The translations under genes were made by a program, and so were the position numbers. 64,000 bases of DNA from NCBI GenBank assembly GCA_026003755.1, contig BPHV01000002.1:186001-250000 (forward strand), given 5' to 3'. A model generated the notes under the pieces. That model saw nothing but the letters and a program-made list of their open reading frames with translations. It had not been told where the DNA came from and ran no database searches. Shown here piece after piece: positions 55,470 to 63,539 of the stretch (positions are counted from its first letter, which is position 1; every line of letters begins with the position of its first letter). The stretch is from Candidatus Roseilinea sp. (GTDB lineage Bacteria; Chloroflexota; Anaerolineae; J036; Brachytrichaceae).

Positions 55470-56270
55470 ATGCTCGACGAAACCCTGTTCCCGCTCTCCC
55501 TCTATCACAAGGCCAAACAACTCGTCTGGGATCCGCGCGACATTGACCTCGCGCAGGACGCGCGCGACTGGCAGCGCATGAACGAACGCGAACGCGACAT
55601 CATCACGCGGCTCTCGGCGCAATTCCTCGGCGGCGAGGTCGCTGTGACGCATGACCTGACCCCACTGCTGGCAGCCATCCGCCGGCAAGGCGGCCTGCTC
55701 GAGGAGGAGATGTTCCTCACCACGCAATTGTTCGAGGAGAGCAAGCACGTCGAGTGGTTCGACCGATGGTGGAACGCGATGGGCGCGCTGCAGGCGCCCT
55801 CTTGCTCTGCGCCGTATCGCCAGCTCTTCGAGGTCGAACTGCCGACAGCGTTGAGCCGGCTGTTGCACGATGACTCGGCCCGCGCCCAGGTCGAGGCGAT
55901 CGCTACATACCACATCATCATCGAGGGCGTGCTGGCCGAGACCGGCTACCACGGCTTCGCGCGCGCCTTGCGCGACCACGGCTTGATGCCCGGCACGGTG
56001 CGTGGGGTGGCGCTGGTGCAGCGCGACGAAGCGCGACACATCGCCTACGGTCTATATGCGCTGGGACGTTTGCTGCGGGGCGAGCCGGCGCTGTGGGACG
56101 TGCTAATGGCCCGGCTGAATGGGCTGCTGCCGTTGGCGCTAGAAATCGTCAGCGAGACCTTCGCGCCTTACGGCGACGACATTCCCTTCGGCCTCGACCC
56201 GGCCGAGTTCATCGCCTACGCCGGCGAGCAGTTCGACCACCGCCTGAACGCCCTGGAGCGCGGTCGGTAG
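55470..56270 (+). CDS. R2-like ligand-binding oxidase (R2lox)
   Basis: 266 residues from ATG 55470. Ferritin-like metal ligands are E56, E90, H93, E152, E187 and H190 (in GGEVAVTHD, FEESKHVEWF, TYHIIIEG and QRDEARHIAYG). V59 and Y147 stand exactly where R2lox proteins form the Val-Tyr ether cross-link, with Y147-x4-E152 spacing as in R2lox and not in ribonucleotide reductase R2. Such proteins carry a Mn/Fe site and bind a fatty-acid-like ligand; the physiological reaction is unknown. In-frame codons before the ATG (from ~55428) also look family-like (G-F-S-A-G-E-S-F-V-Q-K-A), so the true start may be a non-ATG codon upstream. Confidence 0.85.
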   Translation: MLDETLFPLSLYHKAKQLVWDPRDIDLAQDARDWQRMNERERDIITRLSAQFLGGEVAVTHDLTPLLAAIRRQGGLLEEEMFLTTQLFEESKHVEWFDRWWNAMGALQAPSCSAPYRQLFEVELPTALSRLLHDDSARAQVEAIATYHIIIEGVLAETGYHGFARALRDHGLMPGTVRGVALVQRDEARHIAYGLYALGRLLRGEPALWDVLMARLNGLLPLALEIVSETFAPYGDDIPFGLDPAEFIAYAGEQFDHRLNALERGR

Positions 56271-56302
56271 AGGCGCAGCGCAGCAAGGATGACAGGGTAA
56301 GC

Positions 56303-57268
56303 TCACGCGGCGCCGATCGTTAGGCCGAGCTGGTTCAGCCATTTGCGATAGGCAATGGCCGTGCGGTCGCTCTTCAGATGTAGCTCGGCCTGCAAATCCA
56401 GCGGCAACAGCTCCGGCCGCTGCGATTGCACGATCGGCGCGTCCTGGCCGAAGATGCGATCCTGGAAAGCCACGAACGCCTCGACCGGCGTCTCGTGCCC
56501 GTAGTTCATCGCCATCCACATCCACGCGGTGCTGTCCACCAGGTCGTGCGGCGTGACCATGAGCTGAATGGCCAGGGATTGCGCGGACTGCTTGAGCAGA
56601 TAGGCAGTCAACGGGCGCAACACGCGATACACGTAGGTCACGACATCACCGACGCCGGTGCCGTAGGGATCCGGTTGATACACGCGCACGTTGCGCGCGA
56701 TCACGCCCTCGTCGGTGATCTCGGCCTCGTAGTCCATGATCTCCGGGTAGGCTTGGTCGCCTAAGATGCCTTCGTGGACGAACGGGAAGTGGCCAACGTC
56801 GAGGAAGTTCTCGATCACGCGCGGGCCGCTGGCCTTGACGCGATACGGCCCGCACAACACCTTGCGATACGATGGGTCATCCCACTCGGCGAAGGGCGGC
56901 ACGTCGTGCTGCGGCGCGCCGAGCGAAGCCCAAACCAGGCCGTACTTCACCTGAGCGCGATACGTCTTAGCGCGGGCTTTGTCGGGCGGTTTCTGGCCGG
57001 GATGCGCCGGGATGTGCACACAGCGGCCGTCGGGACCGTAGCGCCAGCCGTGGTAGGGGCAAGCCAGCGTTTCGCCGACGATCTCGCCAAGCGAGAGGCG
57101 CGTGCCGCGATGGATGCACAAGTCCTGCCAGACCATCACGGCATCGCCGCAGCGCCACACCACCAAATCTTCGCCCAGCAAGCGCGCGCCGAGCACCGGC
57201 TGCGCTTCGAGCTGCTGCAACGACGCAACCGGATGCCAATCGTTGAGGAGCACAGGGTCTTGAATCAT
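56303..57268 (-). CDS. Rieske [2Fe-2S] non-heme iron oxygenase, alpha-subunit type
   Basis: 321 residues. Rieske cluster ligands C51-x-H53 (CIHRG) and C70-x2-H73 (CPYHGW). The mononuclear iron site is in V-I-E-N-F-L-D-V-G-H-F-P-F-V-H-E-G, matching the N-x2-D-x2-H-x4-H pattern of ring-hydroxylating and demethylating oxygenases such as the VanA/PAO-like group. The substrate is unknown. The PPOX-type gene lies 42 bp upstream on the same strand and could be co-transcribed, but no reductase component is next to it. Confidence 0.88.
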   Translation of the reverse strand: MIQDPVLLNDWHPVASLQQLEAQPVLGARLLGEDLVVWRCGDAVMVWQDLCIHRGTRLSLGEIVGETLACPYHGWRYGPDGRCVHIPAHPGQKPPDKARAKTYRAQVKYGLVWASLGAPQHDVPPFAEWDDPSYRKVLCGPYRVKASGPRVIENFLDVGHFPFVHEGILGDQAYPEIMDYEAEITDEGVIARNVRVYQPDPYGTGVGDVVTYVYRVLRPLTAYLLKQSAQSLAIQLMVTPHDLVDSTAWMWMAMNYGHETPVEAFVAFQDRIFGQDAPIVQSQRPELLPLDLQAELHLKSDRTAIAYRKWLNQLGLTIGAA

Positions 57269-57310
57269 GGCTTTTCGCTCATCGGATTGTCATGACGGCT
57301 GACAGCGAAG

Positions 57311-57730
57311 TCATTCCTGCCGCGGCGCGATCGGGGTGAGGCGGATGCTGACCCAGCCGGGGCGCTGCCGGCGGCTCAAGCGGTTGCGGATGGCCACCTG
57401 CCACTCGATCAGTCGCCAGATCAAGCCGTATTTGGCGGCGATCTTCCGACGGGCCGCCTCGCTTGCCGCCAAGTCGTCGAGGACCTTCGCGCGCGCCTCC
57501 ACCCAGTCGCCCAGCGGGGCGCCGCGGCCCGTGCTTGGCGCGATGCGCACGCGATCGTTGTTGCGGATGCGCTTGACCTTGCCGGAGTCGGCCTCGGTGC
57601 GGATCAGCAGCACATCGCCATCGCGCACGAAGCCCACCGGCGTGCGCACCGCAACGCCATTTTTGCGAAAGGTCTCCAGGGCGAGGAAGCGGTGGCCTTC
57701 GAATGGCTGCAAGGGGTCGGCCTGGGTCAT
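57311..57730 (-). CDS. PPOX-class flavin/F420-binding oxidoreductase
   Basis: 139-residue split-barrel protein of the pyridoxamine-phosphate-oxidase-like superfamily. It has the Y/L-A-L-E-T-F-R-K-N-G-V-A-V-R-T-P-V start, I-R-T-E-A-D-S-G-K-V-K-R-I-R-N and R-V-R-I-A-P-S-T-G-R-G, typical of the PPOX class F420-dependent group. Cofactor preference (FMN or F420) cannot be proven here. It lies upstream of the Rieske gene and downstream of the YhhN-like gene, all on the minus strand with gaps of 22-42 bp, suggesting an operon. Confidence 0.78.
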   Translation of the reverse strand: MTQADPLQPFEGHRFLALETFRKNGVAVRTPVGFVRDGDVLLIRTEADSGKVKRIRNNDRVRIAPSTGRGAPLGDWVEARAKVLDDLAASEAARRKIAAKYGLIWRLIEWQVAIRNRLSRRQRPGWVSIRLTPIAPRQE

Positions 57731-57752
57731 GTGAATCTATCTGACCTCCATC

Positions 57753-58454
57753 CTACCTGACGAACGACGCCGACAGCGCGATGAACAGTTGCGCGCAGTA
57801 ATAGGTGGAGAGCACCCAGATGCTGTTGTGCGCGCCTTCGCCGTCGAAGACGAACTTGTTGATGGCGAGCATGAAGTCGGACATGTAGAAGAGCAGCGCG
57901 CCGCCCATCGCCAACGCTGGCTGCGCCAGCAGGCCCCCGCCGATTTGCACGCCGGAGAAAGCCTGGTGCACCATGAGCGAGATCACCGTCATGTAAAGCA
58001 GCACCGGCTGCCGCAGGTTGCCCAGCGACGGACGCAGGTAGAAATACAGCACCATGCCGATGAGGGCCAGCACGCCTGCGGCCAGAACAGCGCGGTTCAA
58101 GTCGAACGGCGTGCTGCGCGCGATCTGCGCGTAGGCGAAGGCGGCGATATAGGCGATGTGCGCGAACAAAAAGGCCGCCAAGCCGGAGACGAAAAGGCCG
58201 GGGCGCTCGTCCGCGTCAATCAGCAGCCAATCGCCGGCGAATGAGAGCGCCAAGCCGGCGAGGATGAGCGCCGAATACAGCGGCGCGTGCATGGGCTGAG
58301 TGAACGACAGCGCCGCGATGAGGATCACCAATGCTGTGGACAGCGGTTTCCAGAGCTTGACCTGCCGCTTGTTGCGCGGCGTCTGCGTCTCTGCGCGAAG
58401 CAACAGCAAGATGGTGATGATCGGCAAAGGGACGAGCAGCAGCGGCAGGATCAT
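57753..58454 (-). CDS. Lysoplasmalogenase (YhhN family) membrane protein
   Basis: 233 residues with about eight hydrophobic segments. The YhhN-family signature L-S-F-A-G-D-W-L-L-I-D (conserved Asp) and, near the end, F-Y-M-S-D-F-M-L-A-I-N-K-F (second Asp) are present. Members hydrolyse the vinyl-ether bond of lysoplasmalogens or act on alkenyl lipids. ATG 58454 is preferred to GTG 58472 because an extended -10, TG-A-TACACT (hexamer 58468-58463), ends 8 nt before it. Confidence 0.78.
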   Translation of the reverse strand: MILPLLLVPLPIITILLLLRAETQTPRNKRQVKLWKPLSTALVILIAALSFTQPMHAPLYSALILAGLALSFAGDWLLIDADERPGLFVSGLAAFLFAHIAYIAAFAYAQIARSTPFDLNRAVLAAGVLALIGMVLYFYLRPSLGNLRQPVLLYMTVISLMVHQAFSGVQIGGGLLAQPALAMGGALLFYMSDFMLAINKFVFDGEGAHNSIWVLSTYYCAQLFIALSASFVR

Positions 58455-58462
58455 GCGCGATG

Positions 58463-58468
58463 AGTGTA
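58463..58468 (-). promoter_or_regulatory. Extended -10 element of the YhhN-like gene
   Basis: TACACT preceded by TGA (TG-N motif) on the minus strand, 8 nt before ATG 58454. Confidence 0.4.
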
Positions 58469-58484
58469 TCACGCGCTGCTCCGG

Positions 58485-59069
58485 CTATGCTTTCGCGCGC
58501 AGCAGCTTGCCTTCGCTCGGTGTGAAGCGCTCGGTCGTCAGGATCACGGCGCTTTGCTCGGCGCCGCCGCGCGCATCGTCTACCGCTTTTTTGTCCTTCG
58601 CTAATGCCTTGCGCCATGCGCGCAACGTCTCGGCTTCGGCAGCGCTGATCGCGTAGCGCGCGCTGTGAGCGAGGAGGTGGTCCACCAGCAGCCGGAGCGC
58701 GCGCCAGCGCAACTCCAGGGCGTCGCTGAATCCTTGCCAGCGTCCGAACTTCGCCGCTTCGCGCACAAAGGCTTGGGCGGCTTGTGTCTGGAGTGCGGAC
58801 GACTTGTAGAACAATGCGACAACGTTGCCGGCGCGCCGCGCCGTCGCCCACTCCAGGCCCACCGGGGCTTGGATGTCGCTGCCCAGGATAAGCAGATGCA
58901 CGTCGGCGCGCGTCACCGCGTCGAGGTTCGGTTCGCGGTCGGCGCCCGGCGTCTGGGTGATCGTCCAGCCCAGCGAGGTAGGAATCTCGGCAACCGCTCG
59001 CGCCAGCAAGTCGCGCTCGAAGCGCAACTCCGGCGCAGCAGAGATATACAACCTGAGCTTGTCCACCAT
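58485..59069 (-). CDS. DUF4062/TIR-like domain protein, function unknown
   Basis: 194 residues from ATG 59069. The N-terminal part L-R-L-Y-I-S-A-A-P-E-L-R-F-E-R-D-L-L resembles the V-F-V-S-S-T-x-x-D-L-x-x-E-R-x-x-L start of DUF4062 (TIR-like Rossmann) domains, and A-D-V-H-L-L-I-L-G-S-D-I-Q-A-P-V-G-L-E-W fits the following strand and helix. The C-terminal ~80 residues are helical, without recognised family. TAATCT (59082-59077) ends 7 nt upstream, supporting this start. DUF4062 occurs in signalling and immunity proteins, but no partner is present here. Confidence 0.5.
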   Translation of the reverse strand: MVDKLRLYISAAPELRFERDLLARAVAEIPTSLGWTITQTPGADREPNLDAVTRADVHLLILGSDIQAPVGLEWATARRAGNVVALFYKSSALQTQAAQAFVREAAKFGRWQGFSDALELRWRALRLLVDHLLAHSARYAISAAEAETLRAWRKALAKDKKAVDDARGGAEQSAVILTTERFTPSEGKLLRAKA

Positions 59070-59076
59070 GGCGTTT

Positions 59077-59082
59077 AGATTA
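59077..59082 (-). promoter_or_regulatory. -10 element of the DUF4062-like gene
   Basis: TAATCT on the minus strand, 7 nt before ATG 59069; leaderless. Confidence 0.4.
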
Positions 59083-59097
59083 GCACAATTTGTCCTC

Positions 59098-59138
59098 GGT
59101 GGACGAAGGCAGCGCCTTCGCCCACCCAAGATTTGGCA
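59098..59138. repeat. Intergenic palindrome, copy 2
   Basis: Hairpin GGTGGACGAAGGC-AGC-GCCTTCGCCCACC (59098-59126), then CAAGATTTGGC. It shares its order and tail with copy 1 at 1279-1320. It lies between the two -10 elements of divergent genes (59077-59082 and 59145-59150), so it occupies both -35 regions. Confidence 0.6.
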
Positions 59139-59144
59139 CGTCCA

Positions 59145-59150
59145 TATAAT
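59145..59150 (+). promoter_or_regulatory. -10 element of the leaderless CPBP gene
   Basis: TATAAT ends 7 nt before ATG 59158; no Shine-Dalgarno sequence. Confidence 0.6.
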
Positions 59151-59157
59151 GCGTGTG

Positions 59158-60195
59158 ATGAACGCCATCGCTACGCTGCTCGCAATGCTGCCTTTCTTGT
59201 TTGCCATCTTCCTGGCCAACGTCGCAGAGAAGGAGCGCGGCGTCCGCACGCTCGTCTATCTCTATCTGCTGTTGCTGAACGGTCTGGCTGCCGTCACGGG
59301 GTTGTTCAGCCTGGCCGGCGCCGAGCTGCTATCCAGCGAGGTCTTCCTGAATGCCATACAACAGCAATATCCCGGGGTGGAAGTGTCGCAACTGCGCGCT
59401 GTGCGGTTCGATCTCGCCGGCCTGATCCTCGCCTGCGCTGCGTTGCTGGCAGTGATCGTCCTGTTGTTGCCGGTGCGCCGACTCGCGGCGCGCATTTTGC
59501 CGATGCAGGCGGACAGCGTGGTGCACGCGACGGCGCTCTCGCTGACGGCGACGGCGCTCGGCATCAACCTCTTCCAAATGGTCGCGCTCGCGCCGCTGCT
59601 ATTCGCCGTGACCGCCACCGAGCAGGGCGTTCAGCGGATACAGCAGATGGGCGGCGTGTCTTACCTGGACGTGTTGGTGTTCCCGTTGCTCACGTTCGTC
59701 GTCGCCGGGTTGCTGGGCGTTGGGCTCTACACGCGGCGCAGTCAGCCCGAAGCGCTCGCGCGCCTGGGTTTGGCGCCGCTCACGCTGCAGGCGTTGGGCA
59801 TTGCCGCCGGGTTCACGGTTGCGCTGCTCGGCATGGCGATCCTCACCGAACGCGCCTGGCAGTCGTTCGATCCGGATAGCCTGGAGAAAGTGGGCGGACT
59901 GTCGAAGGCGCTGATGGGCAACTTCACCGGCCTGAGCGGCGCATTGGCCATCGGCGTTGCAGCAGCCATCGGCGAAGAGACCTTCTTCCGCGGCGCGTAT
60001 CAACCGCGCATGGGCATCCCGCTCACCTCGCTATTGTTCACGTCGTTTCACGTCCAGTATGGCATCACGCCGGCGACGCTGTTGGTGCTGGTGATGAGCG
60101 TTGTCCTGGGGCTCTTGCGCCAACGCACTTCGCTCACGGTGTGCATCCTGGTGCATTTCCTCTACAACTTCGCCACGGTGCTGGTGGCGACATAG
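59158..60195 (+). CDS. CPBP-family intramembrane glutamic endopeptidase
   Basis: 345-residue protein with eight to ten membrane segments. The catalytic E-E-x3-R motif is GEETFFRGAYQPR (E273, E274), followed by F-H-V-Q-Y-G (second motif with His) and H-F-L-Y-N-F (third motif), the order of CPBP (CAAX-like, ABI) proteases. Members process bacteriocins, prenylated or signalling peptides; the target here is unknown. The start is set by the -10 element just upstream; the longer frame from 58825 is antisense to the DUF4062-like gene. Confidence 0.85.
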   Translation: MNAIATLLAMLPFLFAIFLANVAEKERGVRTLVYLYLLLLNGLAAVTGLFSLAGAELLSSEVFLNAIQQQYPGVEVSQLRAVRFDLAGLILACAALLAVIVLLLPVRRLAARILPMQADSVVHATALSLTATALGINLFQMVALAPLLFAVTATEQGVQRIQQMGGVSYLDVLVFPLLTFVVAGLLGVGLYTRRSQPEALARLGLAPLTLQALGIAAGFTVALLGMAILTERAWQSFDPDSLEKVGGLSKALMGNFTGLSGALAIGVAAAIGEETFFRGAYQPRMGIPLTSLLFTSFHVQYGITPATLLVLVMSVVLGLLRQRTSLTVCILVHFLYNFATVLVAT

Positions 60196-60216
60196 GGCGG
60201 GTCGGCGCGGCGGGGC

Positions 60217-61539
60217 CTACGGCAACGGCGCCCCAACCAGCTTGTATACCGCGCCGTTGTGATCCAGCACATAGAGTTCGCCGGCCTCGTCCTCGCCGAA
60301 CGAGCTGATGTTGTAAGGCGTGCTGAAGAGCACGTCGTTCTGCCACTCCCCGTTGCCGTTCGGCCGAAGCGTCCAGATCCGGCCAGAGCAGAAATCGCCG
60401 TAGATGTACGCGCCGACCAGCGACGGCAAGGCCGAGCCGCGATAGACGTATCCACCGGTCACCGAGCAGCCGCCATCACGATGCGCATATTGATAGATTG
60501 GATCGGTGAGGGCCGGCGTCCCTGAGTCCCCAGCATAGGGCGCGAAGCCCTCGCGAAACTTCCAACCGTAATTCTGGCCGCCCTGGCCGGCGAGCTGGAA
60601 GTTGATTTCCTCGAAGGCGTTCTGGCCGACGTCGGCGATGAATAAGTCGCCCGTGGCGCGGTCGAAGCTGAATCGCCAGGGGTTGCGCAGTCCGGATGCC
60701 CAGATTTCTGGACGCGCGCCATCGCCAAAATTCGGATTATCGGCGGGCACACGATACGGCTGCGCCGGCGAGGATTGTGACACGTCAATCCGCAGCATTT
60801 TGCCAAGCAACGAGCGCATGTTCTGCGCGAAGTTCTGCGGGTCGCCGGCGGCGCCGCCGTCGCCCATGCCGATATACAACATGCCATCCGGGCCGAATTG
60901 AATCTGGCCACCGTTGTGGTTCGCGTAGGGCTGCTCGATGCGCATCACCACCCACTCGCTGGACGGATCTGCGGTGAGGCCGTCGGCGTTCGCGATGAAG
61001 CCGGAGATCACCGTATCGCCGCCATTGTCGGTGTAATTGACGAAGAAGCGGCGCGACTGCTCAAAGTCCGGGCTGAAGGCGATGCTGAGCAACCCTTGTT
61101 CGCTCCCGCGGTTGCCGACGCGATCGGTCAGGTCGAGGAAGGGCGTGGGGAGCAATTGCCCATCACGCCAAACGCGCACGCGGCCGGGCTGTTCGGTGAT
61201 GTAGAGCGTTCCACTGCCATCGCCAGCGTGCGTCAGATAGGTTGGCTTGTCCAGACCCGCGGCGATCATCTGCAGCGCCGGTTGCACATTTTGGTGAATC
61301 TCGACGCCGGCCGATGGTTCAACGGTTGCCGGCTCCGGTGGCGGTGAGGCGGGCTGCGCTGCTGTTGATGTCGGCGCTGGCCTCGCGGCCGGCGCAGTCA
61401 CGACGACTGCCGTTGGCGCCGGGACCGCAGCCGGAGCGTTCGCGCCCCCGCACGCCTGAAGCAGCAGAGCGATGCCGATCCCCATGCCGGCCCCAGCCAA
61501 CGTCCCAATCCGTCGTTTGTTCAACTCGTTCGTTCCCAT
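60217..61539 (-). CDS. PQQ-dependent sugar dehydrogenase-like lipoprotein
   Basis: 440 residues. An N-terminal signal with lipobox L-L-L-Q-A-C is followed by an Ala/Pro/Thr-rich linker and, from about residue 85, the six-bladed propeller of soluble glucose/sorbosone dehydrogenases (GSDH): G-L-D-K-P-T-Y-L-T-H-A-G-D-G-S-G, GLLSIAFSPDF (with the catalytic-type region), N-H-N-G-G-Q-I-Q-F-G-P-D-G-M-L-Y and G-L-R-N-P-W-R-F-S-F-D. Relatives oxidise aldoses with PQQ; use of PQQ is inferred. GGAGGGTG precedes ATG 61539 at a good distance. Overlapping the same sequence in other frames, nothing else is coding. Confidence 0.87.
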   Translation of the reverse strand: MGTNELNKRRIGTLAGAGMGIGIALLLQACGGANAPAAVPAPTAVVVTAPAARPAPTSTAAQPASPPPEPATVEPSAGVEIHQNVQPALQMIAAGLDKPTYLTHAGDGSGTLYITEQPGRVRVWRDGQLLPTPFLDLTDRVGNRGSEQGLLSIAFSPDFEQSRRFFVNYTDNGGDTVISGFIANADGLTADPSSEWVVMRIEQPYANHNGGQIQFGPDGMLYIGMGDGGAAGDPQNFAQNMRSLLGKMLRIDVSQSSPAQPYRVPADNPNFGDGARPEIWASGLRNPWRFSFDRATGDLFIADVGQNAFEEINFQLAGQGGQNYGWKFREGFAPYAGDSGTPALTDPIYQYAHRDGGCSVTGGYVYRGSALPSLVGAYIYGDFCSGRIWTLRPNGNGEWQNDVLFSTPYNISSFGEDEAGELYVLDHNGAVYKLVGAPLP

Positions 61540-61671
61540 TGAACACCCTCCTGGCCAGCGCCCTGAAAGCCCGTCTCAAGCATGGCGCGCGTCTTTTTTG
61601 GACGGCTGGCCTGCGGGATGATAGCGGGAGCAAATGAGAAGCAGCCGAGATGCAGATGTGAGGCGCCGTGA

Positions 61672-61677
61672 TATAAA
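61672..61677 (+). promoter_or_regulatory. -10 element of leaderless pheA
   Basis: TATAAA ends 7 nt before ATG 61685. Confidence 0.5.
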
Positions 61678-61684
61678 AGCGCGC

Positions 61685-62551
61685 ATGGCAACGGAGACCC
61701 GCGTTGCATATCAGGGCGAGCCGGGTGCCTATAGCGAGCAAGCGATCTTCGATTTCTTCGGCGCATCCGTGCAGCCGGTGCCCTGCCCATCCTTCGATGA
61801 TGTCTTCGAGCAGGTGGCGCAGGCGGCATGCGACTACGGCGTGGTGCCGGTGGAGAACTCGCTGGGCGGCAGCGTGCACCGCAACTACGACCTGTTTATG
61901 CGCCACGCGCTGCATCTGGTGGGCGAGGTGGTGGTGCGCATCCGATGGTATCTCTACGCGTTACCGGGCCGGCAGCTCAGCGACATCAAGCGCGTCATCT
62001 CACACTGGCAAGCGTTGGCGCAATGCGAACGCACGCTATCGGCGTTGCTCCCCGGCGCCGAGCGTGAGCCGGTATATGACACCGCCGGAAGCGTGAAGAT
62101 GCTGGCCGAATCGCGGCGCCGCGATACGGCCGCCATCGCCGGCCGACGCGCGCAGGCGCTCTACGGGCTGCCGATCTTGCGCGAAGGCGTGGAGGATGAT
62201 CCGACCAATTACACGCGGTTCGTGGTGATTTCGCGCAGCGCCGACCTGCCGCTCGCTGCGCAGGTCGAAGCCGCCGACGAACGCCAGTTCAAGACCTCCA
62301 TCGTCTTTGCCATGCGCAATCAGCCGGGCGCGCTCTTCCGCGCGCTGGCTGCCTTTGCGCTGCGCGATATTGACCTGACCAAGATCGAATCGCGCCCGCT
62401 GCAAGGGTCGCCCTGGGAGTATCTGTTCTATCTCGACTTTGCCGGCCATGCCGAAGAGGCGCATTGCCGGCGCGCGCTCGATCATCTGCGCGAACTCACC
62501 ACCATGCTGCGCGTGTTGGGTAGCTACCCACGGGCTAGAATGCCCGAATGA
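61685..62551 (+). CDS. pheA: Prephenate dehydratase with ACT domain
   Basis: 288 residues, phenylalanine synthesis (prephenate to phenylpyruvate). The catalytic domain shows AYQGEPGAYSEQA, V-P-V-E-N-S-L-G-G-S-V, the S-H-x-Q-A-L-A-Q-C motif (W where Pro is usual), and N-Y-T-R-F-V-V-I (the essential T-R-F). The ACT domain follows from ~residue 200, with M-R-N-Q-P-G-A-L-F-R-A-L-A and K-I-E-S-R-P, which binds Phe for feedback control. There is no chorismate mutase domain. The c-di-AMP-receptor-like gene follows after 60 bp. Confidence 0.93.
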   Translation: MATETRVAYQGEPGAYSEQAIFDFFGASVQPVPCPSFDDVFEQVAQAACDYGVVPVENSLGGSVHRNYDLFMRHALHLVGEVVVRIRWYLYALPGRQLSDIKRVISHWQALAQCERTLSALLPGAEREPVYDTAGSVKMLAESRRRDTAAIAGRRAQALYGLPILREGVEDDPTNYTRFVVISRSADLPLAAQVEAADERQFKTSIVFAMRNQPGALFRALAAFALRDIDLTKIESRPLQGSPWEYLFYLDFAGHAEEAHCRRALDHLRELTTMLRVLGSYPRARMPE

Positions 62552-62611
62552 ACAAACGGAGACGGAGAAGCCGGCTTTCTCGCACGGATTTTTATCAGGG
62601 AGGTGACCAAG

Positions 62612-62932
62612 ATGAAGATGATTCTTGCGGTGGTGCAGGCCGACGACGCGTCCAAAGTCACTCAGGCGTTGATCGAGGCCGGCCATCGCGTGACGCGCAT
62701 CGCCACCCAGGGGGCATGGCTGCGCCGCGAGAACGCCACCTTGCTGCTCGGCGTGAACGACGAACAGGTGGACGATGTGCTGCGCATCCTGAAACAGACG
62801 GCCCGGCGTCGCACGTCCTACATCAGCTTGCCGCGCGAGGTGCCCGGCGCGTTGAACGCCCAGGTCATTGACGTGGAGGTCGGCGGCGCGACGGTCTTTG
62901 TGCTCAACGTCGAGCGGTTCGAGCAGATTTGA
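62612..62932 (+). CDS. Cyclic-di-AMP receptor family protein (DUF970, DarA/PstA-like)
   Basis: 106-residue P-II-like protein. Start ATG 62612 is set by GGGAGGTGA six bases upstream. K-M-I-L-A-V-V-Q-A-D-D-A-S-K-V at the N-terminus, R-I-A-T-Q-G-A-W-L-R-R-E-N-A-T-L-L-L-G-V near residue 30, and the C-terminal V-G-G-A-T-V-F-V-L-N-V fit the DarA/PstA family, which binds c-di-AMP between subunits (T/Q-G loop). Physiological targets are unknown. No diadenylate cyclase is in the window. Confidence 0.85.
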   Translation: MKMILAVVQADDASKVTQALIEAGHRVTRIATQGAWLRRENATLLLGVNDEQVDDVLRILKQTARRRTSYISLPREVPGALNAQVIDVEVGGATVFVLNVERFEQI

Positions 62933-62968
62933 CGGCGTTGAAGCACGATGGGCGGCGCTAGGCCAACG

Positions 62969-63427
62969 TCAATCGTTCGCCGCCCGTCTCAGCCGGTCGT
63001 ACTCTTCCCGCAGGCGCAGCGGCAAGCGGTGCACGACCGATGACGGCGCGCGCAGGTTGAAGTGAAAGATGTCGCGATTGATCTCTTCGACTTCGCGTTC
63101 AAACTTTGCGCGCGCGCGTTCCCATTCGCGCTCGATGCGGCTGCGCTCGCTGGCCTGTGTGGCCTGCGCCAGCCGAAGGCGCCGCCAAGCATAGGCCCGG
63201 TAGAGCGCGCCGCGCGCTGCGGCGAGCTTCTCGCGCAACGCTTTGTCCTCCTCGATCCACGCCGGCAGGACGTCATTCGACTTAAGCAGATGCATCGCCA
63301 GCCGCTCGTCTTCTTGCACGCCATCGTCTTCGCCCAGATCGAGTCGTCCCTTTTGCGGCAGGTTGTCGAACTGGCCCGCCTCGCGCGCTTCCTTTAACTT
63401 CTGCTCGATCAATCGGCTGAAGTTCAT
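62969..63427 (-). CDS. DUF1992 (DnaJC28-like) protein
   Basis: 152 residues. The N-terminal S-R-L-I-E-Q-K-L-K-E-A-R-E-A-G-Q-F-D-N-L-P-x-x-G-x-L is the diagnostic DUF1992 start, followed by W-I-E-E-D-K-A-L-R-E-K and a charged coiled coil, then I-F-H-F-N-L-R-A-P. It is found alone in bacteria and fused to J-domains in eukaryotes; function unknown. ATG 63427 is chosen because TACAAT (63439-63434) ends 6 nt before it; the longer frame from 63457 crosses the promoter. Confidence 0.85.
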   Translation of the reverse strand: MNFSRLIEQKLKEAREAGQFDNLPQKGRLDLGEDDGVQEDERLAMHLLKSNDVLPAWIEEDKALREKLAAARGALYRAYAWRRLRLAQATQASERSRIEREWERARAKFEREVEEINRDIFHFNLRAPSSVVHRLPLRLREEYDRLRRAAND

Positions 63428-63433
63428 GCTCGC

Positions 63434-63439
63434 ATTGTA
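63434..63439 (-). promoter_or_regulatory. -10 element of the DUF1992 gene
   Basis: TACAAT on the minus strand, 6 nt before ATG 63427; leaderless. Confidence 0.5.
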
Positions 63440-63470
63440 AAGCCTTGTATCACGCAAATCCGGCTGCGGT

Positions 63471-63485
63471 GTTAAACTGTTTAAC
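63471..63485. promoter_or_regulatory. Palindromic operator candidate for the LacI-type regulator
   Basis: GTTAAACTGTTTAAC, a perfect 6-bp inverted repeat around a 3-nt centre, 55 bp before the regulator start and between divergent genes. It fits an autoregulatory LacI-family site. Confidence 0.4.
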
Positions 63486-63539
63486 GCTCAGCGCTATCAC
63501 TGTGCGAGTCCAGCATACGGTTTTGAATGTGAGGGTTGA

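Noticed and set aside
55470-56270. Ribonucleotide reductase small subunit
   Set aside because: The V59/Y147/E152 arrangement and the absence of a radical Tyr pattern, an nrdA neighbour or the usual length point to R2lox.
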